Below are positions 50,257-59,304 of a DNA stretch of 64,000 nt, in pieces. The position numbers and the translations under genes were made by a program. The notes below the pieces were generated by a model, which made no database searches, was not told the origin of the DNA, and was given only the letters and a program-made list of their open reading frames with translations. This DNA is from Bin87 sp034420475. Its GTDB lineage: Bacteria; Chloroflexota; Dehalococcoidia; Lucifugimonadales; UBA3495. The stretch is taken from contig DAOULH010000057.1 of the NCBI GenBank assembly GCA_034420475.1, forward strand, positions 1 through 64,000, given 5' to 3'. Numbering within the stretch: the first letter of the stretch is position 1; each line of letters begins with the position of its first letter.

Positions 50257-51693
50257 ATGCAAGATCGACCCGACCCCGTATCAGCATGGCAGGCAGCCCT
50301 CGGCCGCCTGCAATTGGAGATACCCCAGGAGCAGTTCAACACCTTCCTCCGGCCCTGCACGGGCCTGAGATGGGAGGACGATTGCCTGGTGGTCGGCGCG
50401 GCAACAACCTTTGCCGTGTCGTGGCTCGAGTTGCCGTTGCACCTGGAAATGGTTCGGGAGGCGGTAGCCAAAACGACGGGCGCGCAATCCAGCGTCCGCT
50501 ACTTGGCGATGCCGGCGGGTGACCACAACCCGGCGCCGCGGCGCGAAGTTGCGGTGTATTCGGTAGTCGCGGAACCGGCGACGCGGCTTCCCGACCTGAA
50601 TGATCCAGAGAGCGACCAATCGCAACGCGAGGCTGCCGCAACCTGGCAGGGCCGCCAATCCAACCAGGCGGTTGGGCTCAACCCGCGGTACACCTTCGAC
50701 AATTTCGTGGTCGGCGAAAGCAACCAGTTGGCCTACCACGCGGCGCGAGCCGTCAACGCGGATGGGCGCGATGCCGTCCCCGGTTACAATCCGTTGCTGC
50801 TGTACGCCGGCTCGGGGATGGGCAAGACCCACCTGCTGCACGCCATCGGGAACGTGGCCCGTCAGCAGAGTGTTTCGGTCCGCTACGTAACGTCCGAACA
50901 GTTCACCAACGAGTTCGTATCGGCGATCAACCGCCGGGAGATGCCGGAATTTCGCGAACGCTACCGGGGCCTCGACCTGCTGCTGCTGGACGACGTGCAG
51001 TTCCTGGTGGGAAAAGAGCAAACGCAGGAGGCGCTGTTCCACACCTTCAACGACCTGCACCAGGCGGGGGCGCAGATCGTTCTGACCAGCGACCGCCCGC
51101 CCGAGACCATCACGCCTTTGGAAGACCGGCTTCGCTCACGTTTCCAATGGGGATTGGTAGCTGATATCCGTCCGCCCTCGCTGGAAATGCGGCTGGCGAT
51201 GCTCCATTCCTGGGCTTCGGACAGCGGATCCGAGGTGCCGCCGCCGGTGCTGGACCTCATCGCGCAGCGCGTCAGCCGAAACGTGCGCCAACTCCTGGGC
51301 GCGTTCAACCGGGTGGTGGCGACCGCGCAGCTCTTGAGCACCCCGCTGACCGCGGAAAGCGTGGCCGCGCAACTGGACGCCATCGTGGGGCCGGATGCCC
51401 GCGCGGAGGTAACGCCCCAGCAAGTGCTGGGCAAGGTGGCGCGTCACTACGGGCTTACGGCGGAGCAGATTTTGAGCCGCAATCGCACGGCCGCGGTGGC
51501 GCTGGCGAGACAGGTGACGATGTACCTGTTAGTGTCAGAACTCAGCATGTCTCCCACCGGCGCCGGGCGTTTCCTGGCGGGCCGCAACCACAGCACCGTG
51601 ATCCACGGGGTTGCCCGGGTGCGGCAGGCCATGGAATCCGATAGCCGGCTGAAGCACGCGGTCCTGGCAATCACTGAAACGCTGAACGACTGA
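50257..51693 (+). CDS. dnaA: Chromosomal replication initiator protein DnaA
   Basis: A 478-residue AAA+ initiator. Domain III has Walker A YAGSGMGKTHLLHAIGN, Walker B LLLLDDVQFLVGKEQTQE and the sensor/Arg region LRSRFQWGLVADIRPPSLEMR. Domain IV ends with LAGRNHSTVIHGVARV, the DnaA signature, but the Asp of the usual GRDH[ST]TV is Asn here; in E. coli that Asp (D433) touches the DnaA box. Residue Arg399 of E. coli is kept (LARQ). Domain I and a long domain II are present. dnaN, recF, gyrB and rpmH are not next to it. Start at ATG 50257; no strong ribosome site. Confidence 0.95.
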   Translation: MQDRPDPVSAWQAALGRLQLEIPQEQFNTFLRPCTGLRWEDDCLVVGAATTFAVSWLELPLHLEMVREAVAKTTGAQSSVRYLAMPAGDHNPAPRREVAVYSVVAEPATRLPDLNDPESDQSQREAAATWQGRQSNQAVGLNPRYTFDNFVVGESNQLAYHAARAVNADGRDAVPGYNPLLLYAGSGMGKTHLLHAIGNVARQQSVSVRYVTSEQFTNEFVSAINRREMPEFRERYRGLDLLLLDDVQFLVGKEQTQEALFHTFNDLHQAGAQIVLTSDRPPETITPLEDRLRSRFQWGLVADIRPPSLEMRLAMLHSWASDSGSEVPPPVLDLIAQRVSRNVRQLLGAFNRVVATAQLLSTPLTAESVAAQLDAIVGPDARAEVTPQQVLGKVARHYGLTAEQILSRNRTAAVALARQVTMYLLVSELSMSPTGAGRFLAGRNHSTVIHGVARVRQAMESDSRLKHAVLAITETLND

Positions 51694-51728
51694 ACTCTTC
51701 ACTGCACGAACCGACGCAGGAGGCACCC

Positions 51729-52763
51729 ATGACCACAAGCAGCAGCCTGACCATCCAGACCGTCGTTGGCACCGGCGATGCGGGCTACAGCGGCGACGGC
51801 GGGCCGGCGGCGTCCGCGACCCTGCGCGAGCCGTTCATGTGCACCTTCGACCGCGCGGGCAACATGTTCTTCTGCGAGGCGAAAAACCACGTCGTCAGGC
51901 GGGTTGACGCATCCTCCGGGCACGTCACCACCGTGGCCGGCACGGGCGAGGTCGGTTACACGGGCGATGGAGGCCCGGCCACGGCGGCAACCATGAACGA
52001 GCCCTATTCGCTGGAAGTTGACGGCGACGGAAATATCTACGTCGTCGACCGCCTCAACGCCGCAGTGCGCCGGGTCGATGGGGTCACCGGGATCATCACG
52101 ACGGTGGCGGGCACCGGCGAGCCGGGATATTCGGGAGACGGGGGTCCCGGCGACACGGCGCAACTGCGGGAGCCGAACGACTGCTTCCTGGACGGACGGG
52201 GCGGACTGCTCATCGCCGACATCCAGGACCAGCGTATCCGTCGCCTGGACCTGGCGACGGGCATCATCGACACCTTCGCCGGCAATGGCGAAAAGACGCG
52301 CGGCGGCGACGGGATGCCGGCGCGACAGGCCAGCATCCTGGGCTCGCGGGCAGTGTGCATGGACCAGCACGGCAACACGTACATCGCGGAGCGAGAGGGC
52401 AACGGCGTCCGCGTGGTCACCGCCGGCGGAATCATGGGAACCGTCGCCGGCGCGGCGGCGGAACGGGGATACACCGGCGACGGCGGGTCCGCGCTGGCTG
52501 CCACCTGGGGCGCGCCCAAGGCCCTGCGTTGCGACGCCGCCGGCAACGTCATCGTGGTTGACACGGAGAACCACGCCATCCGCAAGATCGACGTCAACAC
52601 CGGAGTGGTAACCACCATTGCCGGCGGGCAGTTAGGCGGGCACGGAGACGGTGGCCCGGCCACCGATGCCGGACTGGATCGCCCGCACGGATGCGGCATC
52701 GCGGCGGACGGTCAGATCTACATTGCGGACAGCAACAACCACCGAATACGGGTGGTAGGTTAG
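51729..52763 (+). CDS. NHL-repeat beta-propeller protein
   Basis: A 344-residue protein made of six blades. Each begins with a TVAGTGxxGYSGDGGPA-like motif; the copies start near residues 12, 68, 124, 182, 236 and 297 (VVGTGDAGYSGDGGPA, VAGTGEVGYTGDGGPA, VAGTGEPGYSGDGGPG, FAGNGEKTRGGDGMPA, VAGAAAERGYTGDGGSA, IAGGQLGGHGDGGPA). NHL strands such as GNIYVVDRLNAAVRRVD lie between them. No signal peptide is visible. Such propellers bind ligands or act as lactonase/lyase scaffolds; function here is unknown. GGAGG precedes the ATG, 35 bases after dnaA. Confidence 0.88.
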   Translation: MTTSSSLTIQTVVGTGDAGYSGDGGPAASATLREPFMCTFDRAGNMFFCEAKNHVVRRVDASSGHVTTVAGTGEVGYTGDGGPATAATMNEPYSLEVDGDGNIYVVDRLNAAVRRVDGVTGIITTVAGTGEPGYSGDGGPGDTAQLREPNDCFLDGRGGLLIADIQDQRIRRLDLATGIIDTFAGNGEKTRGGDGMPARQASILGSRAVCMDQHGNTYIAEREGNGVRVVTAGGIMGTVAGAAAERGYTGDGGSALAATWGAPKALRCDAAGNVIVVDTENHAIRKIDVNTGVVTTIAGGQLGGHGDGGPATDAGLDRPHGCGIAADGQIYIADSNNHRIRVVG

Positions 52764-52817
52764 GAAGTCCAAGCCTCAGCCAAATCCTCCCGTGGCCACT
52801 CCGTTCTCAATCGCCGA

Positions 52818-53654
52818 TTACCGGACCCGGGCCAGCTTCTGCACGCGCTGGTTGGAAGTGTCGGCTCCGTAAATGTTGCCCTGAGAGTCGGTGTACACCT
52901 GGTGTGCGTACTCAAAGGTCCGACCCCGGGCCAAGAGTTCACCGTCCAAGGTCAGAATGCTGAGGCGGGGCACCTGGTCGGTGACGTACACCCGCTGGTC
53001 GGCGTCGATGTGCACGCCCATGGGGCACTTGAAGTCGGTCCACTGGTCGACGAATTCGCCGTCGACGGTGAACACCTGCACGCGGTTGTTCTCCCGGTCG
53101 GCGACGTAAACTCGGCCGGCGGCGGACACGCGGATGCTGTGGGGCACGATGAACTGGCCGGGGCCGCGGCCGGGGCTGCCGAAGGAGGCGATCAACGAAC
53201 CGTCGGCAGCGAGGCGATGCACCGAAGAGTTGCCGTAGCCGTCGGCGACGAACAGTTCGCCGGAAGGGGCCACGCAAACGTCGGCCGGATGGTTGAACGG
53301 AGCCTGGAGCGCCGGGCGGTTTCGCGCGCCGATGGACGAAAGCAGTTCCCCATCCGGGGAATATTTCAGGATCTGGTGGGCATCCCGGTCCACCAGGTAC
53401 ACCGAGTCATCCGGCCCGATGTGGATGTGGTGAGCGTCGGCGGGCACTCCGTCCGGCCGTGCCCACGCTCCCACCGGGTTGCCGTCCTGATCGAACACCA
53501 GCACCGGCGGCCCTTGCCGCTGAAACACGTACACCCGGTCCCGGCTGTCCACGGCGACGCCGCTGATGCCCTGGAAACCCTGTCCCACCGGGAGGCGGGG
53601 CCACTCCGGTTGGTATTCGTAAACGTACTCGCCCATGCCGATGGTGATGGCCAT
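52818..53654 (-). CDS. NHL-repeat protein, peptidyl-alpha-hydroxyglycine lyase-like
   Basis: A 278-residue six-bladed propeller. Repeats such as GISGVAVDSRDRVYVFQRQG, HHIHIGPDDSVYLVDRDAHQ, NHPADVCVAPSGELFVADGY and VPHSIRVSAAGRVYVADREN follow the NHL pattern of the PAL lyase family (here without the eukaryotic partner domain). Conserved His residues in HHIHI and NHPADV resemble PAL metal ligands. No signal peptide. It is convergent with the NHL gene at 51729 and differs in repeat type. Confidence 0.85.
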   Translation of the reverse strand: MAITIGMGEYVYEYQPEWPRLPVGQGFQGISGVAVDSRDRVYVFQRQGPPVLVFDQDGNPVGAWARPDGVPADAHHIHIGPDDSVYLVDRDAHQILKYSPDGELLSSIGARNRPALQAPFNHPADVCVAPSGELFVADGYGNSSVHRLAADGSLIASFGSPGRGPGQFIVPHSIRVSAAGRVYVADRENNRVQVFTVDGEFVDQWTDFKCPMGVHIDADQRVYVTDQVPRLSILTLDGELLARGRTFEYAHQVYTDSQGNIYGADTSNQRVQKLARVR

Positions 53655-53816
53655 GTGATCGCCTCCGCGGACCGTGATCTTAAGATTGCGTGGATTTTAG
53701 CACCGCGCGGGTCAGACCTCCGCAATTATTGATCAACGGCGCCCGACGCTCGCCTTGACCCTGAAACGCTGCGCTGTTAGCGTCCGGTGTATCTGCCATA
53801 GCAACTGCTGCGTCGG

Positions 53817-53955
53817 TCTCACGCGTACCCAGTTTCACCTGCGTTGTCATTGCGAGCGGAGCGCGGCAATCTCGCCGGGACAACCGACGCCGGCTGCGGG
53901 AACGAGATCGCCGCGTCGCTACGCTCCTCGCGATGACAAATTGGGTACGTGTGTG
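53817..53955. mobile_element. MITE-like palindromic element, family A copy 3 (inverted)
   Basis: A 138-139 bp element whose ends (CTCACGCGTACCCAGTTT at 53818-53835; AAATTGGGTACGTGTGTG at 53938-53955) match family A with a few mismatches. Its interior is in reverse orientation relative to copies 1 and 2 (GTCATTGCGAGCGG comes first). It is flanked by near-identical 9-mers, CTGCGTCGG (53808-53816) and CTGCATCGG (53956-53964). The remainder of the 335-bp gap around it holds nothing else that I recognise. Confidence 0.82.
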
Positions 53956-53989
53956 CTGCATCGGCGCGACCATACCAGAGGAGGTCGTC

Positions 53990-55936
53990 ATGACCATTTC
54001 CGTCAAGGCAACACCGCCGGCTCCGCCCCGCGCCACGGTCTCGCATCCGCTGGACCCGCTGACGGCGGAGGAGATAGCCGATGCGTCGGCCATTCTGAAA
54101 GCCCAGCGCAACCTGGGGCCGCGCACCCGGTTCGAGACCATCGTGCTGCGGGAGCCGGACAAGAACGTGGCGCTCGCGCATCAACCGGGCGCTCCCGTAA
54201 AGCGCGAAGCCTTCCTGGTAGTGCTGGACAACGACGCCGGGGCCACCTATGAGGCGGTGGTATCCCTCGACGACCGGCGGGTCGTCTCCTGGGAGCACAT
54301 CCCCGGCGTGCAACCCCGGGTCATGTTCGACGAATTCGTGGAGTGCGAGGCGGCGGTACGGGCGGACGCGCGGTTCCAGGCGGCCATCAAGAAGCGGGGC
54401 ATCACCGACCCCAGCCTGGTGATGGTGGACCCGTGGTCGGCCGGCAACTACGGGTATGCAGAAGAGGAGGGCCGGCGGCTGGTGTTGTGCCGAAACTTCG
54501 CCCGGACCAGCCCCACCGACAACGGCTACGCCAGGCCCATCGAGGGCGTCACCGCCGTGGTGGACCTGAACAACATGGAAGTGGTGCGCATCGACGACTA
54601 CGGATTCGTGCCTCTGGCGCCGGAGCCCGGCAACTACGGCGCGGAGTTTGTCGGCAAGTTCCGCGAGGACCTGAAACCGCTGGAGATCACGCAGCCGGAG
54701 GGACCGAGTTTCCAGGTGGACGGCTGGAAGGTGACGTGGCAGAAGTGGCGCCTGCGCGTCGGGTTCACGCCCCGCGAAGGGCTGGTGATCCACACCGTCG
54801 GCTACGAGGACCAGGGGCGGGTGCGGCCCATCCTGTACCGCGCCGCGCTGTCCGATATGGTAGTGCCCTACGGCGACCCCAGCAAGGACCATTACCGCAA
54901 GAACGCGTTTGACGCCGGCGAGTACGGCATCGGCTCCCTGACCAACTCCCTGACCCTGGGGTGCGACTGCCTGGGAGAGATTTACTACTTCGACGCCGTG
55001 CTGAATACCGGCGGCGGCGAGGCGTTCACCATACCCAACGCGGTGTGCATGCACGAGGAGGACTACGGCATCCTGTGGAAGCACACTGACTGGCGCAGCG
55101 GGCAGACCGAGGTGCGCCGCTCCCGGCGGCTCGTCATTTCCAGCGTCGCCACCGTGGGCAACTACGAGTACGGCTTCTTCTGGTATTTCTACCAGGACGG
55201 CACGATCCAGATGGAAATCAAGCTGACCGGCATCATCAACACCGCTGGCATTGCCGCGGGCGAGACGCCCAAGTACGGCACCATCGTCGCGCCGCAACTC
55301 AACGCGCACATCCACCAGCACTTCTTCAACTTCCGCATGGACATGGACGTGGACAGCGAGGAGAACTCGGTGTTCGAGGTCAACACCGTCGCTGCGCCGC
55401 CGGGTCCGGACAACCCGCACAACAACGCGTTCTATGCGGAGAAGACGCTGCTGGGAACGGAGCACGAGGCGCAGCGGGTGATCGACCCGATGAGCGGGCG
55501 GTACTGGCTGGTGTCCAGTTCAACGGCAAAGAACGCGCTGGGGCAGCCGGTGAGCTACAAGCTGATGCCGGGGGAGAACATCCTGCCCTTCGCCCATCCC
55601 GACGCCAGCATCATCAAGCGCGCCGGGTTCATGACCAAGCACCTGTGGGTGACGCCCTACGACCGGGACGAGATCGCGGCCACGGGGCCGTATCCCAACC
55701 AGCATCCGGGAGGCGCGGGTCTGCCTGAATACACGAAGAACAACCGCAACGTCGCCGACACCGACGTGGTGGTCTGGTACACGCTGGGCTACCACCACGT
55801 GCCGCGACCGGAGGACTGGCCCATTTCGCCGGTGGCCTACTGCGGGTTCAGCCTCAAGCCCGTTGGGTTCTTCAACACCAACCCGGTGCTCGACGTACCG
55901 CCCAGCAACCATTGCGAGGAGGGGTGCCACACCTAG
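53990..55936 (+). CDS. Copper amine oxidase (primary-amine oxidase)
   Basis: A 648-residue copper/topaquinone enzyme that oxidises primary amines to aldehydes with release of NH3 and H2O2. The cofactor precursor is Y392 in VGNYEYGFFW (N-Y-[DE]-Y); the catalytic base is D308 in AFDAGEYGIG; copper ligands are H440 and H442 in NAHIHQHFF and H551 in MTKHLWVTPY. No signal peptide is visible, so the enzyme is probably cytoplasmic, like the Arthrobacter type. GAGGAGG lies just before the ATG. A family A MITE ends 34 bases upstream of the start codon and could affect expression. No amine transporter or aldehyde dehydrogenase is adjacent. Confidence 0.95.
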   Translation: MTISVKATPPAPPRATVSHPLDPLTAEEIADASAILKAQRNLGPRTRFETIVLREPDKNVALAHQPGAPVKREAFLVVLDNDAGATYEAVVSLDDRRVVSWEHIPGVQPRVMFDEFVECEAAVRADARFQAAIKKRGITDPSLVMVDPWSAGNYGYAEEEGRRLVLCRNFARTSPTDNGYARPIEGVTAVVDLNNMEVVRIDDYGFVPLAPEPGNYGAEFVGKFREDLKPLEITQPEGPSFQVDGWKVTWQKWRLRVGFTPREGLVIHTVGYEDQGRVRPILYRAALSDMVVPYGDPSKDHYRKNAFDAGEYGIGSLTNSLTLGCDCLGEIYYFDAVLNTGGGEAFTIPNAVCMHEEDYGILWKHTDWRSGQTEVRRSRRLVISSVATVGNYEYGFFWYFYQDGTIQMEIKLTGIINTAGIAAGETPKYGTIVAPQLNAHIHQHFFNFRMDMDVDSEENSVFEVNTVAAPPGPDNPHNNAFYAEKTLLGTEHEAQRVIDPMSGRYWLVSSSTAKNALGQPVSYKLMPGENILPFAHPDASIIKRAGFMTKHLWVTPYDRDEIAATGPYPNQHPGGAGLPEYTKNNRNVADTDVVVWYTLGYHHVPRPEDWPISPVAYCGFSLKPVGFFNTNPVLDVPPSNHCEEGCHT

Positions 55937-55982
55937 AGCCGACGCATGATCGGTGCGCAGGGCAGATTCCAAGAAACCGAGG

Positions 55983-57254
55983 CTAGGCCACGCGCACCGG
56001 GTGCTGCAAGGGCTGGTTGAAGAGGTAGCCCTTCTCGTTGAAGGGCACGCGGTCCGGCTGGGTGTTTCCGGCCGTGTCGGTGGCCCGCGTCATGATGACG
56101 TGCTCGCCGGGCGCCGCGTCCCACTGGAACTCGAACCGCGCCCAGGAGTGGTCGGGCTGCGAACCGGACAGTGTCGCGTCGTTCCAGGTCTGGCCGGTGT
56201 CGGCGCTCCACTCCACGCGCGCGATGGGGCCTCGCGGCGAATGCGCGTAGCCGTGGAGCCGGTGTGGACCGGGCGGTAGTTCCGCCGGCCACGGCAGGGC
56301 GAGGGCGCTCTTGATGACCTGCTCGGTCACGGGCTGGCCCAGCGACTCACCCACCGGTGGGTATTCATCACCAATGAGCGTGTACGACGTGGTGTTGTTC
56401 CGGGTCCACATGGGCTCCGATGACACGACGATGCGGCCCAGCCACTTCACGTTGGCGCTGCCGACCCACCCGGGCACCAGGGCGCGCACCGGGAAGCCGT
56501 GGTCTCGGGGCAGGGTCTCGCCGTTCAGAGCATAGGCCAGCAGGGTGTCCGGATCCATTGCCTTTTCCACTGGCAGGACATAGCGAAAGCCTTCCTCCGG
56601 TGACTCCACGTCCAGTCCCACGAGCAACACGGAGACGGCGTTGGGCTGGATGCCGGCCAGCGTCAGGACGTCGCGCAGTTGCGAGCCGACCCATTCGCCG
56701 TTGCTCACGGCCCCGGTCATCCACTGGGTGCCGGACGCTTCATGTCGATTCATCACATTGAACATGGCGCGGTGATTGCCGGCACATTCCAGGTAGGAGG
56801 TCAGCGTCCGGCTCGGCAGGTTGCGGATTTGCGCGTAGGTCAACTCCAGCGATTCCGTAACGGCGTCGCCCTCCACGGTGAGACGCCAGCCCGTGACGTC
56901 CAAGTCCAGGCTGACCGAGTTGTTGCGGACGAAGAACAGCCGATTGGGCGTGATGGCGCCCTGCATGTTTTCCAGCCGCGCCTCGAGGCCCTTGTCGCCG
57001 CGGACGATAAACGGCGTGGGGTCTTTGAACCAGGGCGTAGTCCGCGCTGCGCCGGCATCGGCCGGCGATGAGGGCCTCGTTCCCACCGCATCGGGCGCGC
57101 CCATGCCGCCGCACGCGGCGAGCACGGCAGCCGCGCCGCCGGCCGCCATCAGGCCCAGGAACCGGCGACGGTTCATGCCCCGGGCGCTGGCGTATTCCCA
57201 TAGCGAACGCGCGCCGGTTGGGGTAGCCGTGGGTTCGTGCGCGGGGTCCGGCAT
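55983..57254 (-). CDS. Sulfite oxidase-like molybdopterin oxidoreductase, Tat-exported
   Basis: A 423-residue Moco enzyme. The N terminus carries a twin-arginine motif (MNRRRFLG, residues 27-34) and a hydrophobic stretch ending in a lipobox-like LAAC (C48), so it may be exported by Tat and lipidated. The catalytic core has SYLECAGNHR with the Mo-binding C157, and GFPVRALVPGWVGSANVKWL, typical of the family. The C-terminal dimerisation domain (IARVEWSADTGQTWNDATL) is present; no heme domain is seen. Substrate may be sulfite or another oxyanion. Its ATG lies four bases after the upstream amidohydrolase stop. Confidence 0.93.
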   Translation of the reverse strand: MPDPAHEPTATPTGARSLWEYASARGMNRRRFLGLMAAGGAAAVLAACGGMGAPDAVGTRPSSPADAGAARTTPWFKDPTPFIVRGDKGLEARLENMQGAITPNRLFFVRNNSVSLDLDVTGWRLTVEGDAVTESLELTYAQIRNLPSRTLTSYLECAGNHRAMFNVMNRHEASGTQWMTGAVSNGEWVGSQLRDVLTLAGIQPNAVSVLLVGLDVESPEEGFRYVLPVEKAMDPDTLLAYALNGETLPRDHGFPVRALVPGWVGSANVKWLGRIVVSSEPMWTRNNTTSYTLIGDEYPPVGESLGQPVTEQVIKSALALPWPAELPPGPHRLHGYAHSPRGPIARVEWSADTGQTWNDATLSGSQPDHSWARFEFQWDAAPGEHVIMTRATDTAGNTQPDRVPFNEKGYLFNQPLQHPVRVA

Positions 57255-57258
57255 TTCC

Positions 57259-58083
57259 CTACGGGGCCTGGAGCATGGGCCAGAAGGTGGCGGCGGCTCC
57301 GCCCATCATCCAGTCCAGATCCTCGGCGGACAGCCAGGGGAGCGCCGTTTTGCCCAGTTCCACCTGGCCGATGAATCCGCCGGCGCGGGACGACGGGAAG
57401 TTGGAGCCCCACATCATGCGGCGCGGCGTGAACGCTTCGATGACGCGACGGAACAGGTCCTTTTCGTCGTCGGACAGGTCGGCGTAGGGACCGAGACTGG
57501 TGCTGGAGTACCGCAAATGGGCGTTGGGCAGCGTGGCCAGCTGTTCCAGGGCAGCGGTCATGCCGGCCTTGTCGTCGGAGTTGCTCCAGCCGGCGAAGTG
57601 GTCCGGGGCGAACTGTACGTTGGGATGCCGGCCGCCGATGTTGCGCATCCGGTTGACCCGGTCGGCGGTGCCGCCGCCGCCGATGGAGATGGGTATGCCC
57701 AGCGATTCGGCGCGGTCCCACAGGGCATCGCAGCGCGGGTCGTCGGGTTCGGCCTGGCTCTGCAGGCGCACGCCCCACATGCCGCGCTCGTTGGTCCAGT
57801 AGGAGAGTTTGTCGGCGGCATCGTCAGCGGCGGGGTCGAGGATGCCGACGGCGACGGTTCGCGGGGCGTAGCGCCGGGCGCTGTCGCACTGGTATGAGTT
57901 GTCCAGGCCGTAGGTGCCGTTGGGCTGCACCAGGGTGGCGCATTCCACGCCGGCGGCGTCCATCTCGCCGATGAGATCCTCGACGTTGTTGCTGACCTCA
58001 AGGGACCAGCCGGTGGCGTCGGGATGGAGCGGGTGGGCATTCTTGTCGCTGCTGACCACGTGGGTGTGAGTGTCGATGATCAT
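57259..58083 (-). CDS. Amidohydrolase family 2 protein (TIM-barrel metal-dependent hydrolase)
   Basis: A 274-residue protein of the amidohydrolase-2 (ACMSD-like) family. It starts MIIDTHTHVVSSD (HxH metal motif), and has RGMWGVRLQSQ near residue 100, VQFAPDHFAG near residue 160 (His), and RRMMWGSNFPSS near residue 222, where the usual Asp of 'GSDYP' is Asn. Members are decarboxylases or hydrolases of small acids and lactones. It is the first gene of a tightly packed pair with the sulfite-oxidase-like enzyme. Confidence 0.9.
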   Translation of the reverse strand: MIIDTHTHVVSSDKNAHPLHPDATGWSLEVSNNVEDLIGEMDAAGVECATLVQPNGTYGLDNSYQCDSARRYAPRTVAVGILDPAADDAADKLSYWTNERGMWGVRLQSQAEPDDPRCDALWDRAESLGIPISIGGGGTADRVNRMRNIGGRHPNVQFAPDHFAGWSNSDDKAGMTAALEQLATLPNAHLRYSSTSLGPYADLSDDEKDLFRRVIEAFTPRRMMWGSNFPSSRAGGFIGQVELGKTALPWLSAEDLDWMMGGAAATFWPMLQAP

Positions 58084-58158
58084 CGCGGTGACTCCTTGGG
58101 TGGTTGGGCCGGGAGGTTTGGCGTCATTCTACGCCACGGGAGGCGGCGGTCGGGTGGT

Positions 58159-59304
58159 TCAGAACAGTTCCCGGCTGGCGATGTCCGCGCCCTCGCGCAT
58201 GGCCCGAAGCTTCAGCCAGACGATGCCGGCCTCAACGCGATTGGAGCCAGCCGAGGTGTCGAAACCGCAATCGGTGCCGGCCAGCACGCGCGTGGGGTCG
58301 CCGCCCGCGGCAGCCACGGCCTGGTGCAGGCGATCTGCGACCAGCCGGGGATGCTCCACGTAGTTGGTCTTGGTGTCGATGACGCCGGCCGCCAGCATCA
58401 TGTTTTCGGGCAGCGGGCGGTCGTGGTAGACGCGGTGCTCGTGGCCGTGGCGAGGGTTGGCCATTTCCATTACCAGCGCGCCGACGTTGGCGTCGTACAG
58501 CAGGTCCACGATGTCCTCCAGCGGCACGTCGTATTGGTGCGGGCCTTCGCTGTTTCCCCAGCAGACGTGCAGCCGGACCCTATCGCGGGGAATGTCGGCC
58601 AGGGCATGGTTGATGGCGCGGATGTGCAGCGCCACCACGTCCCGGAATGCCGACAGCGGCTCGTCCTGGTAGGACACGTGCCGCTCCATGGCCAGGTCGG
58701 GGCAGTCCAGTTGCAGGGTCAGGCCGTTGGCGACGATGATCTCGTATTCTTTCCGCAGTTCCTCGGCCAGGGCCAATACGTAATCCTCGTGGCTGTCGTA
58801 GTAGCGGTTGGCCAGGGTCAGGGCGACGATGCCGGGCGACGCGGCGGTCATGAACAGCTCTTCCGGTTGTTTGCCGGCGGAACCAACCGCATCAAGAAAC
58901 TCCCGGCACTCCCGCTCGACCAGGTCCAGCCGCTCGTAGGATAGCGGGCCGGTACACGTGGGCACGTCACGCATCAACTGCACCACGCGAGGGCGCGCCA
59001 AGCCGGGGAACTCGTTCTGATCCCGATGGCCGCGCCGGGTCCACGAGCCGCCGAAGCCGGCCATCCGCTGGGTGACGTAGGTGGAGAAGCTGACCCGTGA
59101 CTGCTCGCCGTTGTTGATGACATCGACGCCGGCGTCCATCTGCGCCGCGACGACTCCGGTGGTGGCCGCGCGGGATGCGGCGTACAGAGCCTCCTCGTCC
59201 GCCGGTTCGCCGCGCGCCACGGAGCCAAGCATCGCCACCAGCCCTTGGGGACGGGGCAGGCTGCCGGTGTGGGTGGTCAGGATGCGGGTTTCGCTGCGTT
59301 TCAT
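58159..59304 (-). CDS. MetE C-terminal-like (cobalamin-independent methionine synthase family) protein
   Basis: A 381-residue protein matching the catalytic C-terminal barrel of MetE but without the N-terminal domain. It opens RILTTHTGSLPRPQGLV, as in the family's YxxE/MetE-like group, and the zinc ligands are visible: His and Cys in LHVCWGN, a Glu in VMEMANPRHGHE, and Cys in AGTDCGFDT. Such stand-alone proteins transfer methyl groups from corrinoid proteins or other donors, or demethylate other thiols or ethers; true methionine synthesis is not proven. Start at ATG 59304, divergent from dodecin. Confidence 0.88.
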   Translation of the reverse strand: MKRSETRILTTHTGSLPRPQGLVAMLGSVARGEPADEEALYAASRAATTGVVAAQMDAGVDVINNGEQSRVSFSTYVTQRMAGFGGSWTRRGHRDQNEFPGLARPRVVQLMRDVPTCTGPLSYERLDLVERECREFLDAVGSAGKQPEELFMTAASPGIVALTLANRYYDSHEDYVLALAEELRKEYEIIVANGLTLQLDCPDLAMERHVSYQDEPLSAFRDVVALHIRAINHALADIPRDRVRLHVCWGNSEGPHQYDVPLEDIVDLLYDANVGALVMEMANPRHGHEHRVYHDRPLPENMMLAAGVIDTKTNYVEHPRLVADRLHQAVAAAGGDPTRVLAGTDCGFDTSAGSNRVEAGIVWLKLRAMREGADIASRELF

